A stretch of DNA of 64,000 bases from Streptomyces sp. ISL-94 (GTDB lineage Bacteria > Actinomycetota > Actinomycetes > Streptomycetales > Streptomycetaceae). The notes below the pieces were generated by a model. It did no database searches. It worked only from the letters and a program-made list of their open reading frames with translations, and had not been told where the DNA came from. The DNA lies in the NCBI RefSeq assembly GCF_018614075.1, contig NZ_JAGGOZ010000025.1:1-64000 (forward strand). Direction: 5' to 3'. Positions 53,513-61,307 of the stretch are shown piece by piece (position 1 is the first letter of the stretch; the number at the start of each line of letters is the position of its first letter). The position numbers and the translations under genes were made by a program.

Positions 53513-54010
53513 CTAGAACCGCCGGCGGGGACAGAGGGTCTCATCGAGCTGAGAAGAATTCTTTGCCTCGTAGGACCAGTAAAGGCCGTCCTTGTAGCAG
53601 GTGTTGTTGGCTTCCGCCTTCAGGGCCACCTTCTGCGACGCTCCGGCCGCCAGGTCCCCCAGCGTGCACACCACGAATTGGTTGAAGGGTTCATCGGTCT
53701 TGCACCGCTTGTCATCGGTCCACTTCGGAGCATCACTTGAGAAGCCACCGGATGAGATCCGAACGGAAACGGCGGTCGCTGTTTCGTTGCCCTCGTTCGT
53801 CACCGTCAGCACCCGCGAAGCGTCGTCCAGGCGACTGGCGGTGCCAACCAGGCGCGGGCCGTCGGCAATGGCCGTCGTAAGCTCGACGGTCCGCTGCATC
53901 GTGCCGTTCGCGTCGAAGTACGACTTCAGATATGACAGGCCATCGCTCCCATGCACCGCCACGTACGCAGTCAAGGTGTACGTGCCGGGCCCGGGGTAGA
54001 GGACCTTGCT
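53513..54010 (-). pseudogene. 5'-truncated gene for a secreted-type protein
   Basis: About 165 codons of a beta-rich protein with patterns of extracellular CARDB/DUF11-like domains (TYTLTAYVAV, RVLTVTNEGNETATAVSV, LGDLAAGASQKVAL) and paired cysteines near the end. Sequence upstream of codon 1 belongs to an integrase remnant on the other strand, so the start and any signal peptide are lost. An ORF can be read to an ATG at 54097, but those residues are the antisense of the integrase tail. Confidence 0.5.
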
Positions 54011-54107
54011 GACACCGGGCCTGCCCGCCAGCCGCAAGGCCCTGATCTCCAGAGAGGCCGAACGCGCCCAAGCCGTCCTGGACAAGATTCGAGGCACATC
54101 CGCATGA
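54003..54107 (+). pseudogene. Integrase (tyrosine recombinase) C-terminal remnant
   Basis: About 34 codons (TPGLPASRKALISREAER, then AQAVLDKIRG) read like the last residues of the integrases that precede TnpC-like genes in Streptomyces. The frame is closed upstream by TAG at 53997. Its TGA overlaps the ATG of the next gene as ATGA, the normal coupling in intact copies, which supports the reading. Confidence 0.45.
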
Positions 54108-54529
54108 CCACCCCAAGCCGCGTCACGTCCGACGGCGTCTCACCCCAGACGGCGAGGTCCCTGCGGGCCGCGATGCAGCGCCTGTTCACCGGAAAGCCCC
54201 AACGCACCGACGGACGGCTCACCAAGGAGAACCTGTGGCGAGAAGCCCAGGTCAGTCGGGCCACCATGAACCGAGCCCAGCCGATCCTCGCCGAATGGGA
54301 CGCCCACATCGCCGAGCGGGGCAAGACCACGGCAGGAGAGGCCCGCCGGGACGCCGAGATCACCCGCCTCCGTAAGAAGCTCGCCGCCAAGACACAGGAA
54401 TGCACGCAGCTGGCCATGAAGCTGAAGGCCGCTGCGACCGCGATCGCCGCCCTCCACCACGACAAGGCCCTGCGTGCGGAACTCACCAACCGATCCGGCA
54501 CGGTCGTGCCCATCGCCCGTCGGCCCTGA
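54104..54529 (+). CDS. TnpC-like integrase partner protein
   Basis: A 141-residue DNA-binding accessory protein. The N-terminal half has a helix-turn-helix-like stretch (RLTKENLWREAQVSRATMNRA), and the C-terminal half is a coiled coil (EITRLRKKLAAKTQECTQLAMKL). Such proteins follow paired integrases in Tn554-like or plasmid-borne recombinase operons. Here the integrases are gone except for a tail, so the gene is probably an orphan. The ATG overlaps that tail. Confidence 0.65.
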   Translation: MTTPSRVTSDGVSPQTARSLRAAMQRLFTGKPQRTDGRLTKENLWREAQVSRATMNRAQPILAEWDAHIAERGKTTAGEARRDAEITRLRKKLAAKTQECTQLAMKLKAAATAIAALHHDKALRAELTNRSGTVVPIARRP

Positions 54530-54570
54530 CCGCGCGAACGCGCTCCCGCTGATCGTCAACCGCACGGAAC

Positions 54571-54616
54571 GTGAGCACGGTCACCGAAGCGGGTGGTCGA
54601 CCGTGCGTAGCGTCGG
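54571..54616 (+). promoter_or_regulatory. Crp/Fnr-type promoter, site A (DUF427 gene)
   Basis: GTGA-GCACGG-TCAC (54571-54584) is a perfect Crp/Fnr core palindrome. After exactly 23 nt comes TAGCGT (54608-54613). The ATG of the DUF427 gene is 51 nt from that T. The operator centre falls near -42, as in class II activation. Confidence 0.6.
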
Positions 54617-54658
54617 AACCGTGGGGCTCCACGACCGATGGAAGGCAGGCGAGAGGCC

Positions 54659-54985
54659 ATGATGAGGGCTGTGTGGAACGGCGCGGTGATCGCGGAGGCG
54701 CCGCGCACCGTCGTGGTGGAAGGCAACCACTACTTTCCGCCCGAGTCGCTGCGCCGCGAGTACTTCACCGAGAGCCGGACCCGGTCGGTGTGCTTCTGGA
54801 AGGGTATCGCCCGCTACTACAGCCTTCAGGTCGCGGGGCTGACGAATCCGGATGCGGCCTGGTACTACCCCAGGCCCAGCCCGCTCGCCCGGAGGATCAA
54901 GGACCATGTGGCGTTCTGGCAGGGCGTGCGGGTCGAAGGCACTCCGGAGTCGGCGCAGGACGGCAGCAGGTGCGGCAGCACGTGA
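54659..54985 (+). CDS. DUF427 domain protein
   Basis: A 108-residue single-domain protein, recognised by RAVWNGAVIAEAPRTVVVEGNHYFPPESL and SVCFWKGIARYYSL. DUF427 folds as a small beta barrel; its function is not known. Two adjacent ATGs (54659 and 54662) are possible starts. It has its own Crp/Fnr-type promoter. Confidence 0.85.
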   Translation: MMRAVWNGAVIAEAPRTVVVEGNHYFPPESLRREYFTESRTRSVCFWKGIARYYSLQVAGLTNPDAAWYYPRPSPLARRIKDHVAFWQGVRVEGTPESAQDGSRCGST

Positions 54986-54999
54986 GAGCCGGTGCCTGG

Positions 55000-55668
55000 T
55001 CACTTGCGCAGGAGGTGGCGCAGCGCGACGATGCCCTGCATCGCGGCTGCGGGTCGCAGCAGGGTGGGGCGGGGCCGCTCGGGCATCGTGCCGCGGCGGA
55101 TGCCGATCGCGGTGACCGTGACAACCGGCAGCGCCCACGCGGTGATCGCCGCCGCGCGCACCAGCCGGTTGGGTTCGTGGCACAGGGTGAGCCAGATCCA
55201 GAACGCGGCGTCAGCGAAGGTGTCGGCGTAGTCGCCGAACGGGGTGACGGTGTGCTGGTGACGGGCCAGACGGCCGTCGGCCACGTCGAGGGCGATGGCC
55301 GCGACCCCCGCCCAGCGAGTCGAACCGAGGGCGGTTGCGGGGAGGTTGCCGCGTACGAGGGTGAGGGCATCGGCGGCCGAGAGGTGGTCGCGTTCCTCAA
55401 GGAGCCCGAGGTGGAGAACGCTCAGGGCCCACGAGGCCGCCACCCAGCCGGGCCCCGGCCGCTTGTTCCGGGCGAGGCCGGCGAGCAGGCCGTGCGCGGC
55501 CGTGATCTGGACAAGTGCCTGTGGACGGCGTGCCGCCTGGCGCACCGACCGGTCCCCGGCCAGCCACAGGAAACGGGCGACGGCGCGAGGAGACCAGCGG
55601 CCTTGTCTCAGATGTCCCAGCAGGGCGTCGGTCGCCGCCCGGCTGTCGGTGAGATCCGCAACGCGCAC
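55000..55668 (-). CDS. CDP-alcohol phosphotransferase family membrane protein
   Basis: A 222-residue integral membrane enzyme of the family that makes phospholipids by joining CDP-diacylglycerol or a CDP-alcohol to an alcohol. The full catalytic motif is present: Asp128-x2-Asp131-Gly132-x2-Ala135-Arg136-x8-Gly145-x3-Asp149-x3-Asp153. About 100 residues precede the core and four hydrophobic segments follow. I start at GTG 55668 behind GAAGGG, because the minus-strand -10 box of site B covers the earlier GTG at 55710. The alcohol substrate is unknown. Confidence 0.83.
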   Translation of the reverse strand: MRVADLTDSRAATDALLGHLRQGRWSPRAVARFLWLAGDRSVRQAARRPQALVQITAAHGLLAGLARNKRPGPGWVAASWALSVLHLGLLEERDHLSAADALTLVRGNLPATALGSTRWAGVAAIALDVADGRLARHQHTVTPFGDYADTFADAAFWIWLTLCHEPNRLVRAAAITAWALPVVTVTAIGIRRGTMPERPRPTLLRPAAAMQGIVALRHLLRK

Positions 55669-55737
55669 GCAGGCCGGCCCTTCTCTCTCCTCCCGGGATG
55701 CGCTGCCCACGGTAAGCGCCTGACTCGCCGCCGGAAC

Positions 55738-55783
55738 GTAAGCGCGCTCACCGTCGGCTGTGGCCAGTCGGCCGTAGCGTCGC
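55738..55783. promoter_or_regulatory. Crp/Fnr-type promoter, site B (bidirectional)
   Basis: GTAA-GCGCGC-TCAC (55738-55751), then 23 nt, then TAGCGT (55775-55780), with the SRPBCC ATG 52 nt on. On the minus strand the same palindrome is followed after 23 nt by TACCGT ahead of the CDP-alcohol gene. Both directions keep the same spacing. Confidence 0.65.
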
Positions 55784-55826
55784 TTTTGGACGGTAAGGGA
55801 CCGGAGCACAAGAGAGGGGCTCGGGT

Positions 55827-56399
55827 ATGGCGTGGCTGACGAAGCTGGCGTGTGTGGCCGCGGTCGGTGGCGGCGGCGCTGCGGCCTGCTACCTGGGGCT
55901 TGTCAGCGGGGCGATGCCGCTCGATACGGGTGTCGGCCGGCGGATCCGCCCGCTCGGCCCTCAAACCGTCGACATCCACGCCCCCCGGGAAGCGGTCTTC
56001 GACGTGATCGCACAGCCCTACCTCGGGAGGGCCACCCGGGCGATGCGAGAGAACGTACGAGTGCTGGAGCGCGGCAGCGACATGGTCCTCGCCGCGCACA
56101 CGACCACCGTGGCGGGTGGGAGGCTGACGGCTGTGACCGTGGAGACGGTGCGCTTCACCCGGCCCCAGCGGGTGGACTTCCACCTGGTACGCGGACCGGT
56201 GCCCCACGTCGTGGAGTCGTTCGTCCTCACCACGACCGAGGCGGGTACGCGTCTGGTGTACGAGGGGGAGCTGGGCACCGACGGGTGGGTGCTGGGACAA
56301 CGCTGGGGGCGGCTGGTGGCAGCGCGCTGGGAGGAGACGGTCGCCTCCTCCCTGGCATCGGTCAAGCAGGAGGCGGAGAGGCGCGCGGCGCTGCAGTGA
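55827..56399 (+). CDS. Membrane-anchored SRPBCC family protein
   Basis: A 190-residue protein with one N-terminal membrane segment (residues 4-26) and an SRPBCC/START-like domain (residues 45-180: TVDIHAPREAVFDVIAQPYL, VDFHLVRGPVPHVVESF). Such domains bind lipids or other hydrophobic ligands. Ribosome binding site AGAGAGGGG. It is divergent from a CDP-alcohol phosphotransferase with a shared Crp/Fnr-type operator, so a membrane-lipid role is plausible (inference). Confidence 0.82.
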   Translation: MAWLTKLACVAAVGGGGAAACYLGLVSGAMPLDTGVGRRIRPLGPQTVDIHAPREAVFDVIAQPYLGRATRAMRENVRVLERGSDMVLAAHTTTVAGGRLTAVTVETVRFTRPQRVDFHLVRGPVPHVVESFVLTTTEAGTRLVYEGELGTDGWVLGQRWGRLVAARWEETVASSLASVKQEAERRAALQ

Positions 56400-56464
56400 G
56401 CCGGTGATGGCTGTGCGGCTGACGGCCGCGTTCCGCCAAGGCATCCGGTCGAAGGAGGTCGGTC

Positions 56465-56761
56465 ATGGTGTCGCAGCGCAGGTCTCGCACCAAGGGGGAA
56501 CAGGCTATCGAGTACCTCAAGACGGCATACCGCGAAGGCCGGCTCGACCAGCCCGGGTCCTCCTATCCGGTCACGCGGACCGGGCGGGCCCGCACCATCG
56601 ACGGAAGGAACACTCCGCCGGACGGTCCACCCGCGCACCCGGAGGTAGGTAAGTCCGCGGCTGCCAGCCGTCTGGTGCTGGTCCGCGACCGGGTGGGTAA
56701 CTGGCTGTACCGGGCGCTCAAGCGCGCGGTGTTCTGCTGGCTGCCGCCCGGCCATGGCTGA
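56465..56761 (+). CDS. Small hypothetical protein
   Basis: A 98-residue basic protein with a strong GAAGGAGG ribosome binding site. A middle stretch is rich in Pro and charged residues, and the end (GNWLYRALKRAVFCWLPPG) looks like an amphipathic, membrane-touching helix. It follows the SRPBCC gene by 65 nt in the same direction, so it is probably in its transcript. No family recognised. Confidence 0.6.
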   Translation: MVSQRRSRTKGEQAIEYLKTAYREGRLDQPGSSYPVTRTGRARTIDGRNTPPDGPPAHPEVGKSAAASRLVLVRDRVGNWLYRALKRAVFCWLPPGHG

Positions 56762-57114
56762 TTGTCCTGCGCAGGTGAACCTTACGGATTGCAGTCCTGC
56801 AGTGCGTAGGATCTTGCGCTGAGCAACTGGATCTCGAATGAAGCAGGGTCGGCGATCCGGTGACGGGGGTGGGCAAGGGACCGTGCTCGCCGCCGAGGCT
56901 CCCTGTCAGGACCCACCTCTCTTGCCCGGTCATCCCGGTCCTCAGCGCCGTACTTCTGCGCGACGAATACGCGGTCCGCCGCCGAAGATGCAGGGTTGCT
57001 CTGCACGGCCACGCCGCCGGTCATGGAGAGGGACCTTTCACCTCGCAGGCCACGACCATCGAAGATGCGGCAGGGGCCGGTCAGGCGTGCGCGGCCACGG
57101 ATGAAGTGCCCGCC
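56762..57114. other. Non-coding stretch within the island
   Basis: In 353 nt I see no supported gene: several overlapping ORFs in all frames have neither ribosome binding sites nor recognisable sequence. GCAGTCCTGCAGTGC near 56790 is a weak inverted repeat. The region separates the SRPBCC transcript from the end of the DUF3179 operon and may be a degraded gene. Confidence 0.4.
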
Positions 57115-57789
57115 TTATCTCTCGGATGTTGGGCCATCGGCGCCGCGGACGATCCCGGCTTGCCGTCGGCCGGTCCGGGATGCGCCCCATACCAGGGTGC
57201 TGAACAGCATCACCAGCGTGAGCGGATAGAAGACCGGGCGCAGGGGCAGCAGCACCGGCAGGAGCGCGGCGGCGGTGCTCGTGCCAAGGACGAGCAGGAA
57301 CGCCGGCACGCAGCAGGCGAAGCCGAGCAGGAACGCCGGCAGGACACCGAGCAGCCGGGCATACCTGGTACGCCGGCAGGAGGCGGCCTGGCGGGCCGCG
57401 AACGCGGCGAGGGCGATATTGCAGCCGACGAGCGCGGCCACCACCGCACCGAGCAGCAGGTTGACCGGGCTGACGAACACCGCGACATGGTCGCTCGGAT
57501 GCACCGCGAGCACCGGTTCGAACAGGTACGGGGCGCGGGCCCGGAACAGCTGACCGGGCGCGGCTTGGAAGACCGGGGCGCCGGTGAACCGGCCGGAGGC
57601 GGACACGGCGAGGTCGCCGATGGAGAACAGGTACACCAGCAGAGTGACGGCGGCAGCGATCAGCGCGGCCTGCCTATGGCGGTGTACGCCGAGGGCGGCC
57701 CGCACGCGGCGCGGGGTGGCCGCGGCGGCGGCCACGGCCGCGTCCCAGGCGTCACCGGCCTTCGCGAGGGCTGCCGTGAGCGGGTTCAC
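57115..57789 (-). CDS. Polytopic membrane protein with Cys-Cys-Val-Pro motif
   Basis: A 224-residue membrane protein with four to five hydrophobic segments (about 41-57, 103-127, 146-168, 170-183, 186-205). A vicinal pair Cys159-Cys160 sits in LLGFACCVPAFLL inside a membrane segment, like the metal-binding pair of MerT/MerF uptake proteins, but the protein is otherwise different. The GTG start overlaps the DUF3179 stop as GTGA, so the two are coupled. No family recognised. Confidence 0.72.
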   Translation of the reverse strand: MNPLTAALAKAGDAWDAAVAAAAATPRRVRAALGVHRHRQAALIAAAVTLLVYLFSIGDLAVSASGRFTGAPVFQAAPGQLFRARAPYLFEPVLAVHPSDHVAVFVSPVNLLLGAVVAALVGCNIALAAFAARQAASCRRTRYARLLGVLPAFLLGFACCVPAFLLVLGTSTAAALLPVLLPLRPVFYPLTLVMLFSTLVWGASRTGRRQAGIVRGADGPTSER

Positions 57790-58811
57790 TGCCGGACCTG
57801 ACTGTTGGGGTAGAAGGCGTACCAGGCGAACCACATGGAGTCGAGGAAGTCCGCCGGCTCCCCTCGGTCGCCGACACGCTGGACGACCCTGGCCGTGCCC
57901 AGCTGGTCGTCCCAGCGGGCCTCCACCTGTATGCCGCCGATCTCGGCGCGCACCGTCCGCGCCGTGCGCACGTGGTCCTTGTGGATCGCGAGGCGCTCGG
58001 CACCGACTCGCACGCCGATCACCACGTCTTTGTCGTCGAAGCGTTCGCTGGTGGCCAGGACGGGGAAGAGCGGGCCGCCCTTGACGTAGTAGCCGCTTCG
58101 GCCGGGGTAGGAGCCGTACGGGTCGCTGCCGTAGCTGCGCAGCGCCCCGGTGTCCGTGGACAGCACCTCGGTGTCGGGGTGGGCGGTGCGCCATTGCTTC
58201 CAGGTGGTCCACACCAGCGGGACGGTGTCCAGCTTTGTGCCCTTCAGCGGGCCGCTGACCGCGGTGCCGAGAAGCTGGGGCCACTCGGAGCCGGTCTGCC
58301 GGTCGTACATCAGCAGGTTGGAGTTCACCAGCCGTCCCGTAGTGCCGAACGACAGGGGCTGGGTACCGGGCGGGGCATGGAACCCGATCACCGTGCCCGT
58401 CAGCGGGCAGTAGGTGACCGTGAGCGGCTCACCGCCCACGGTGTCGTTGACGATCTCATGCCACACCAGCACCAGCTGCGGATACGCCCTCACCTCGCCT
58501 CGGTACTCCAAACCGAACACCCGGTCGTCGTCCTTGAGGAAGCCGGCGTCACGGGCCGGAACGAAGCGGGGCATGTCGATCGAAGGGATGCCGTCCTTGC
58601 CCGGCCCGCCGGAGACCGCGGCGTCGGCCAGGGCCTCCAGTGAGGGGTCCTGGCCTGCCTGTACCGCTGTCACCGGCTCGGAGGGGCGATCGGAGAGGGC
58701 CTGCCAGCCGGCCACACCCCCGCCCGCGAGCAGGACGACGACGCCCCCGATCACGCCCGCACCCTTGACGGTCTGCCGCCTCGACGGGCGGGGAGCCTGC
58801 TGACCATTCAC
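57786..58811 (-). CDS. DUF3179 protein, membrane-anchored
   Basis: A 341-residue protein with one N-terminal membrane segment (residues 17-38) and a DUF3179 domain facing outward (RAYPQLVLVWHEIVNDTVGG, VTYCPLTGTVIGF, WPQLLGTAVSGPLKG). Relatives often have CPLC; here the second cysteine is Thr138. Function of the family is unknown. GTG start behind GGGAGGTG. It heads a two-gene minus-strand operon and shares the site C region with the divergent MauE operon. Confidence 0.85.
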   Translation of the reverse strand: MNGQQAPRPSRRQTVKGAGVIGGVVVLLAGGGVAGWQALSDRPSEPVTAVQAGQDPSLEALADAAVSGGPGKDGIPSIDMPRFVPARDAGFLKDDDRVFGLEYRGEVRAYPQLVLVWHEIVNDTVGGEPLTVTYCPLTGTVIGFHAPPGTQPLSFGTTGRLVNSNLLMYDRQTGSEWPQLLGTAVSGPLKGTKLDTVPLVWTTWKQWRTAHPDTEVLSTDTGALRSYGSDPYGSYPGRSGYYVKGGPLFPVLATSERFDDKDVVIGVRVGAERLAIHKDHVRTARTVRAEIGGIQVEARWDDQLGTARVVQRVGDRGEPADFLDSMWFAWYAFYPNSQVRQ

Positions 58812-58899
58812 CTGGCACCTCCCGAACCCCCGGGGACACCGGCTTCCGCGGCGAACACCGCTTCGCACTGCTGATTCTCCCGCGCGCGAGGGACCGGTT

Positions 58900-58947
58900 C
58901 GGTGAGCGCGCTTACAGTTCTCGCCCCGCCGCGGGGCCTACGTTCGG
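58900..58947. promoter_or_regulatory. Crp/Fnr-type promoter, site C (MauE operon and DUF3179)
   Basis: GTGA-GCGCGC-TTAC (58902-58915), 23 nt, then TACGTT (58939-58944); the ATG at 58951 lies 7 nt past the -10 box, so that mRNA is leaderless or nearly so. The reverse strand of 58900-58915 is identical over 16 nt to site B, and GAGAAT lies at 22-nt spacing toward DUF3179. Confidence 0.6.
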
Positions 58948-58950
58948 ATC

Positions 58951-59406
58951 ATGGTGCTGAGGATCGTGCTGGGCGCGGTGTATACGGCGATGGCCATCGG
59001 CCAGCTCGCCTCCTTCGGGCACATGCCCGCCATCCTGTCCGCGTACGGGCTGGTGGCCGGCGTCGCCGCGACCGCACTGGCTGCGGCTCTGATCTTTGGC
59101 GAGCTGGTGTGCGGCATCTGGTTCCTTGCCCGCCCTCGTTCCAAGCTCCTGGCTCCGGTGTGGGTGTACACGGCCGTCTCGGTGGTGTGGGCGGTCCTGG
59201 CCGTACAGGCGTACGCACGCGGTCTGACGGTGGCCAATTGCGGCTGCTTCGGGATCTACCTGACTCAGCGGCTGAGCTGGTTCGTCCTGTTCCAGGACGC
59301 CCTGACCCTGCTCTACGCGGGACTGCTGCTGCGCCATGGCCGCACAGCTCCATCACGTGAGCACGCCGACCGAGTGGAGGCGGGCCGTGATGTCCGTATC
59401 CCGTGA
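58951..59406 (+). CDS. MauE-like membrane protein
   Basis: A 151-residue protein with four membrane segments and the motif NCGCFG (residues 96-101), the mark of MauE/DoxX-like redox membrane proteins that act with thioredoxin-fold partners in disulfide handling. No thioredoxin is encoded nearby. First gene of a four-gene operon with a leaderless-type promoter. It overlaps the next gene by 17 nt. Confidence 0.82.
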   Translation: MVLRIVLGAVYTAMAIGQLASFGHMPAILSAYGLVAGVAATALAAALIFGELVCGIWFLARPRSKLLAPVWVYTAVSVVWAVLAVQAYARGLTVANCGCFGIYLTQRLSWFVLFQDALTLLYAGLLLRHGRTAPSREHADRVEAGRDVRIP

Positions 59407-59704
59407 ACACTCCGGCGTCGGCGGTACGGCGGCGGCCGCGGGCACCGCGCTGCTCGTGGTGGCCTGCTGCGCGGGGCCACTCCTCGTGGCCGGCGGCGCG
59501 CTCGGCGCCGTCGGCGGGGCGCTGCGCAACCCGTGGCTGATCACCGTCGGAGCGGTGGTGCTCCTCCTTGGAACCGGCTACGTCCTGCGGTGCCGGGTCT
59601 GCCGCCGCCGTAGCGCCGGACCGGAGGACTGCTGCCCGACCGTCCCGGCTCAGCCCCTCGACGAAGCCGACCCGGGACCGCAACGACCACCACTACACGG
59701 TTGA
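59390..59704 (+). CDS. MerT-like small membrane protein with three cysteine pairs
   Basis: A 104-residue protein with two membrane segments (residues about 14-46 and 49-67). Cys26-Cys27 lie in VVACCAGPLL inside the first segment, Cys68 and Cys71 follow the second (LRCRVC), and Cys81-Cys82 are in the soluble tail. The arrangement recalls mercuric transporters of the MerT/MerF type, where an intramembrane Cys pair hands metal to cytosolic pairs. No mer reductase or MerR is present. ATG after GGAGGCGG. Confidence 0.72.
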   Translation: MSVSREHSGVGGTAAAAGTALLVVACCAGPLLVAGGALGAVGGALRNPWLITVGAVVLLLGTGYVLRCRVCRRRSAGPEDCCPTVPAQPLDEADPGPQRPPLHG

Positions 59705-59735
59705 GACCAACCCCCATGGAGAGAGGACCTGTTCG

Positions 59736-61307
59736 ATGACCCACGCCCCAGCGCCCCGGCGCAAGGTGGACCGCGACGAGGTGTTCGTGGAGTTCACCAA
59801 GTCCATCTGCCCGATGTGCAAAACACCCGTCGACGCACAGGTCAACATCCGCAACGACAAGGTCTACCTGCGCAAGCGCTGCCGGGAGCACGGCGAGTTC
59901 GAGGCCCTGGTCTACGGGGACGCCGAGGAATACCTCGCCTCAACTCGGTTCAACAAGCCCGGCACCATCCCCCTGGTCTTCCAGACCGAGGTGAAGGACG
60001 GCTGTCCGTCCGACTGCGGGCTGTGCCCGGAGCACAAGCAGCACGCGTGTCTGGGCATCATCGAGGTCAACACCGGCTGCAACCTGGACTGCCCGATCTG
60101 CTTCGCCGACTCCGGCCACCAGCCGGATGGTTACTCCATCACGCACGAGCAGTGCGAGCGGATGCTCGACGTCTTCGTGGCCTCCGAGGGCGAGGCGGAG
60201 GTGGTGATGTTCTCCGGCGGCGAGCCCACCATCCACAAGCACATCCTGGACTTCATCGACCTCGCCCAGGCCCGCCCGATCAAGAACGTCACCCTCAACA
60301 CCAACGGCATCCGCCTCGCCACTGACAAACGCTTCGTCGCCGAGCTCGGGAAGCGCAACGAGCTCCCGGGCCGTTCGGTGAACGTCTACCTCCAGTTCGA
60401 CGGCTTCGACGAGCGCACCCACCGGGAAATCCGGGGCCGGGACCTGCGTGCGTTCAAGCAGCGGGCGCTGGACAACTGCGCCGAGGCCGGGCTGACCGTC
60501 ACCCTCGTCGCCGCCGTCGAACGGGGCCTGAACGAGCACGAACTCGGCGCGATCATCGAGTACGGCATCGACCACCCCGCGGTGCGGTCCGTGGCCTTCC
60601 AGCCGGTCACCCACTCCGGCCGGCATGTCGAGTTCGATCCGCTGAACCGGCTCACCAACCCCGACGTGATCAAGCTGATCAACGCCCAGCGCCCGCAGTG
60701 GTTCACCAAGGGCGACTTCTTCCCCGTGCCCTGCTGCTTCCCCACCTGCCGCTCCATCACCTACCTGCTGGTGGACGGCGAGCCGGGCAACCGCACTATC
60801 GTGCCCATCCCTCGACTGCTGAACGTGGAGGACTACCTCGACTACGTCACCAACCGCGTCATGCCCGACGCGGGCATCCGCGAGGCCCTGGAGAAGCTGT
60901 GGTCGGCCTCCGCGTTCATGGGAACGCAGACGACCGAGGAGAAACTGCGGGCCACCGCCGAGGCCCTGGACTGCACGGACGCGTGCGGCATCGACCTGCC
61001 GCAGGCCATTAAGGACCTGAACGACAAGGCGTTCATGATCGTGGTCCAGGACTTTCAGGACCCCTACACCCTCAACGTCAAGCAGCTGATGAAGTGCTGC
61101 GTCGAGGAGATCACCCCCGACGGCCGGCTGATCCCGTTCTGCGCGTACAACTCCGTCGGCTACCGCGAACAGGTCCGCGCGGCGATGTCCGGCGTGACCG
61201 TAGCCCCGGTCGTGCCCAACGCCCTGCCGCTCGCCGGCCGCCTGACCAGCACCGTGTACGGCTCCAAGACCGCACGCCGGGCCACCGCAGAGGAGTCCTC
61301 GTCATGA
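59736..61307 (+). CDS. Tes-type radical SAM enzyme
   Basis: A 523-residue multi-cluster radical SAM protein resembling tetraether synthase (Tes, MJ0619 family). The N-terminus is a rubredoxin-like site (CPMC, Cys25/28, with Cys49 and His52). Then come CPSDCGLC (Cys90/94/97) with Cys105, and the radical SAM motif CNLDCPIC (Cys115/119/122), with SGGEP at 160-164. C-terminal cysteines (VPCCFPTC 333-338, Cys413/417, KCC 454-455, Cys469) could bind further clusters. Tes joins lipid tails by C-C bonds; the substrate here is unknown. The stop overlaps the next gene as ATGA. Confidence 0.8.
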   Translation: MTHAPAPRRKVDRDEVFVEFTKSICPMCKTPVDAQVNIRNDKVYLRKRCREHGEFEALVYGDAEEYLASTRFNKPGTIPLVFQTEVKDGCPSDCGLCPEHKQHACLGIIEVNTGCNLDCPICFADSGHQPDGYSITHEQCERMLDVFVASEGEAEVVMFSGGEPTIHKHILDFIDLAQARPIKNVTLNTNGIRLATDKRFVAELGKRNELPGRSVNVYLQFDGFDERTHREIRGRDLRAFKQRALDNCAEAGLTVTLVAAVERGLNEHELGAIIEYGIDHPAVRSVAFQPVTHSGRHVEFDPLNRLTNPDVIKLINAQRPQWFTKGDFFPVPCCFPTCRSITYLLVDGEPGNRTIVPIPRLLNVEDYLDYVTNRVMPDAGIREALEKLWSASAFMGTQTTEEKLRATAEALDCTDACGIDLPQAIKDLNDKAFMIVVQDFQDPYTLNVKQLMKCCVEEITPDGRLIPFCAYNSVGYREQVRAAMSGVTVAPVVPNALPLAGRLTSTVYGSKTARRATAEESSS

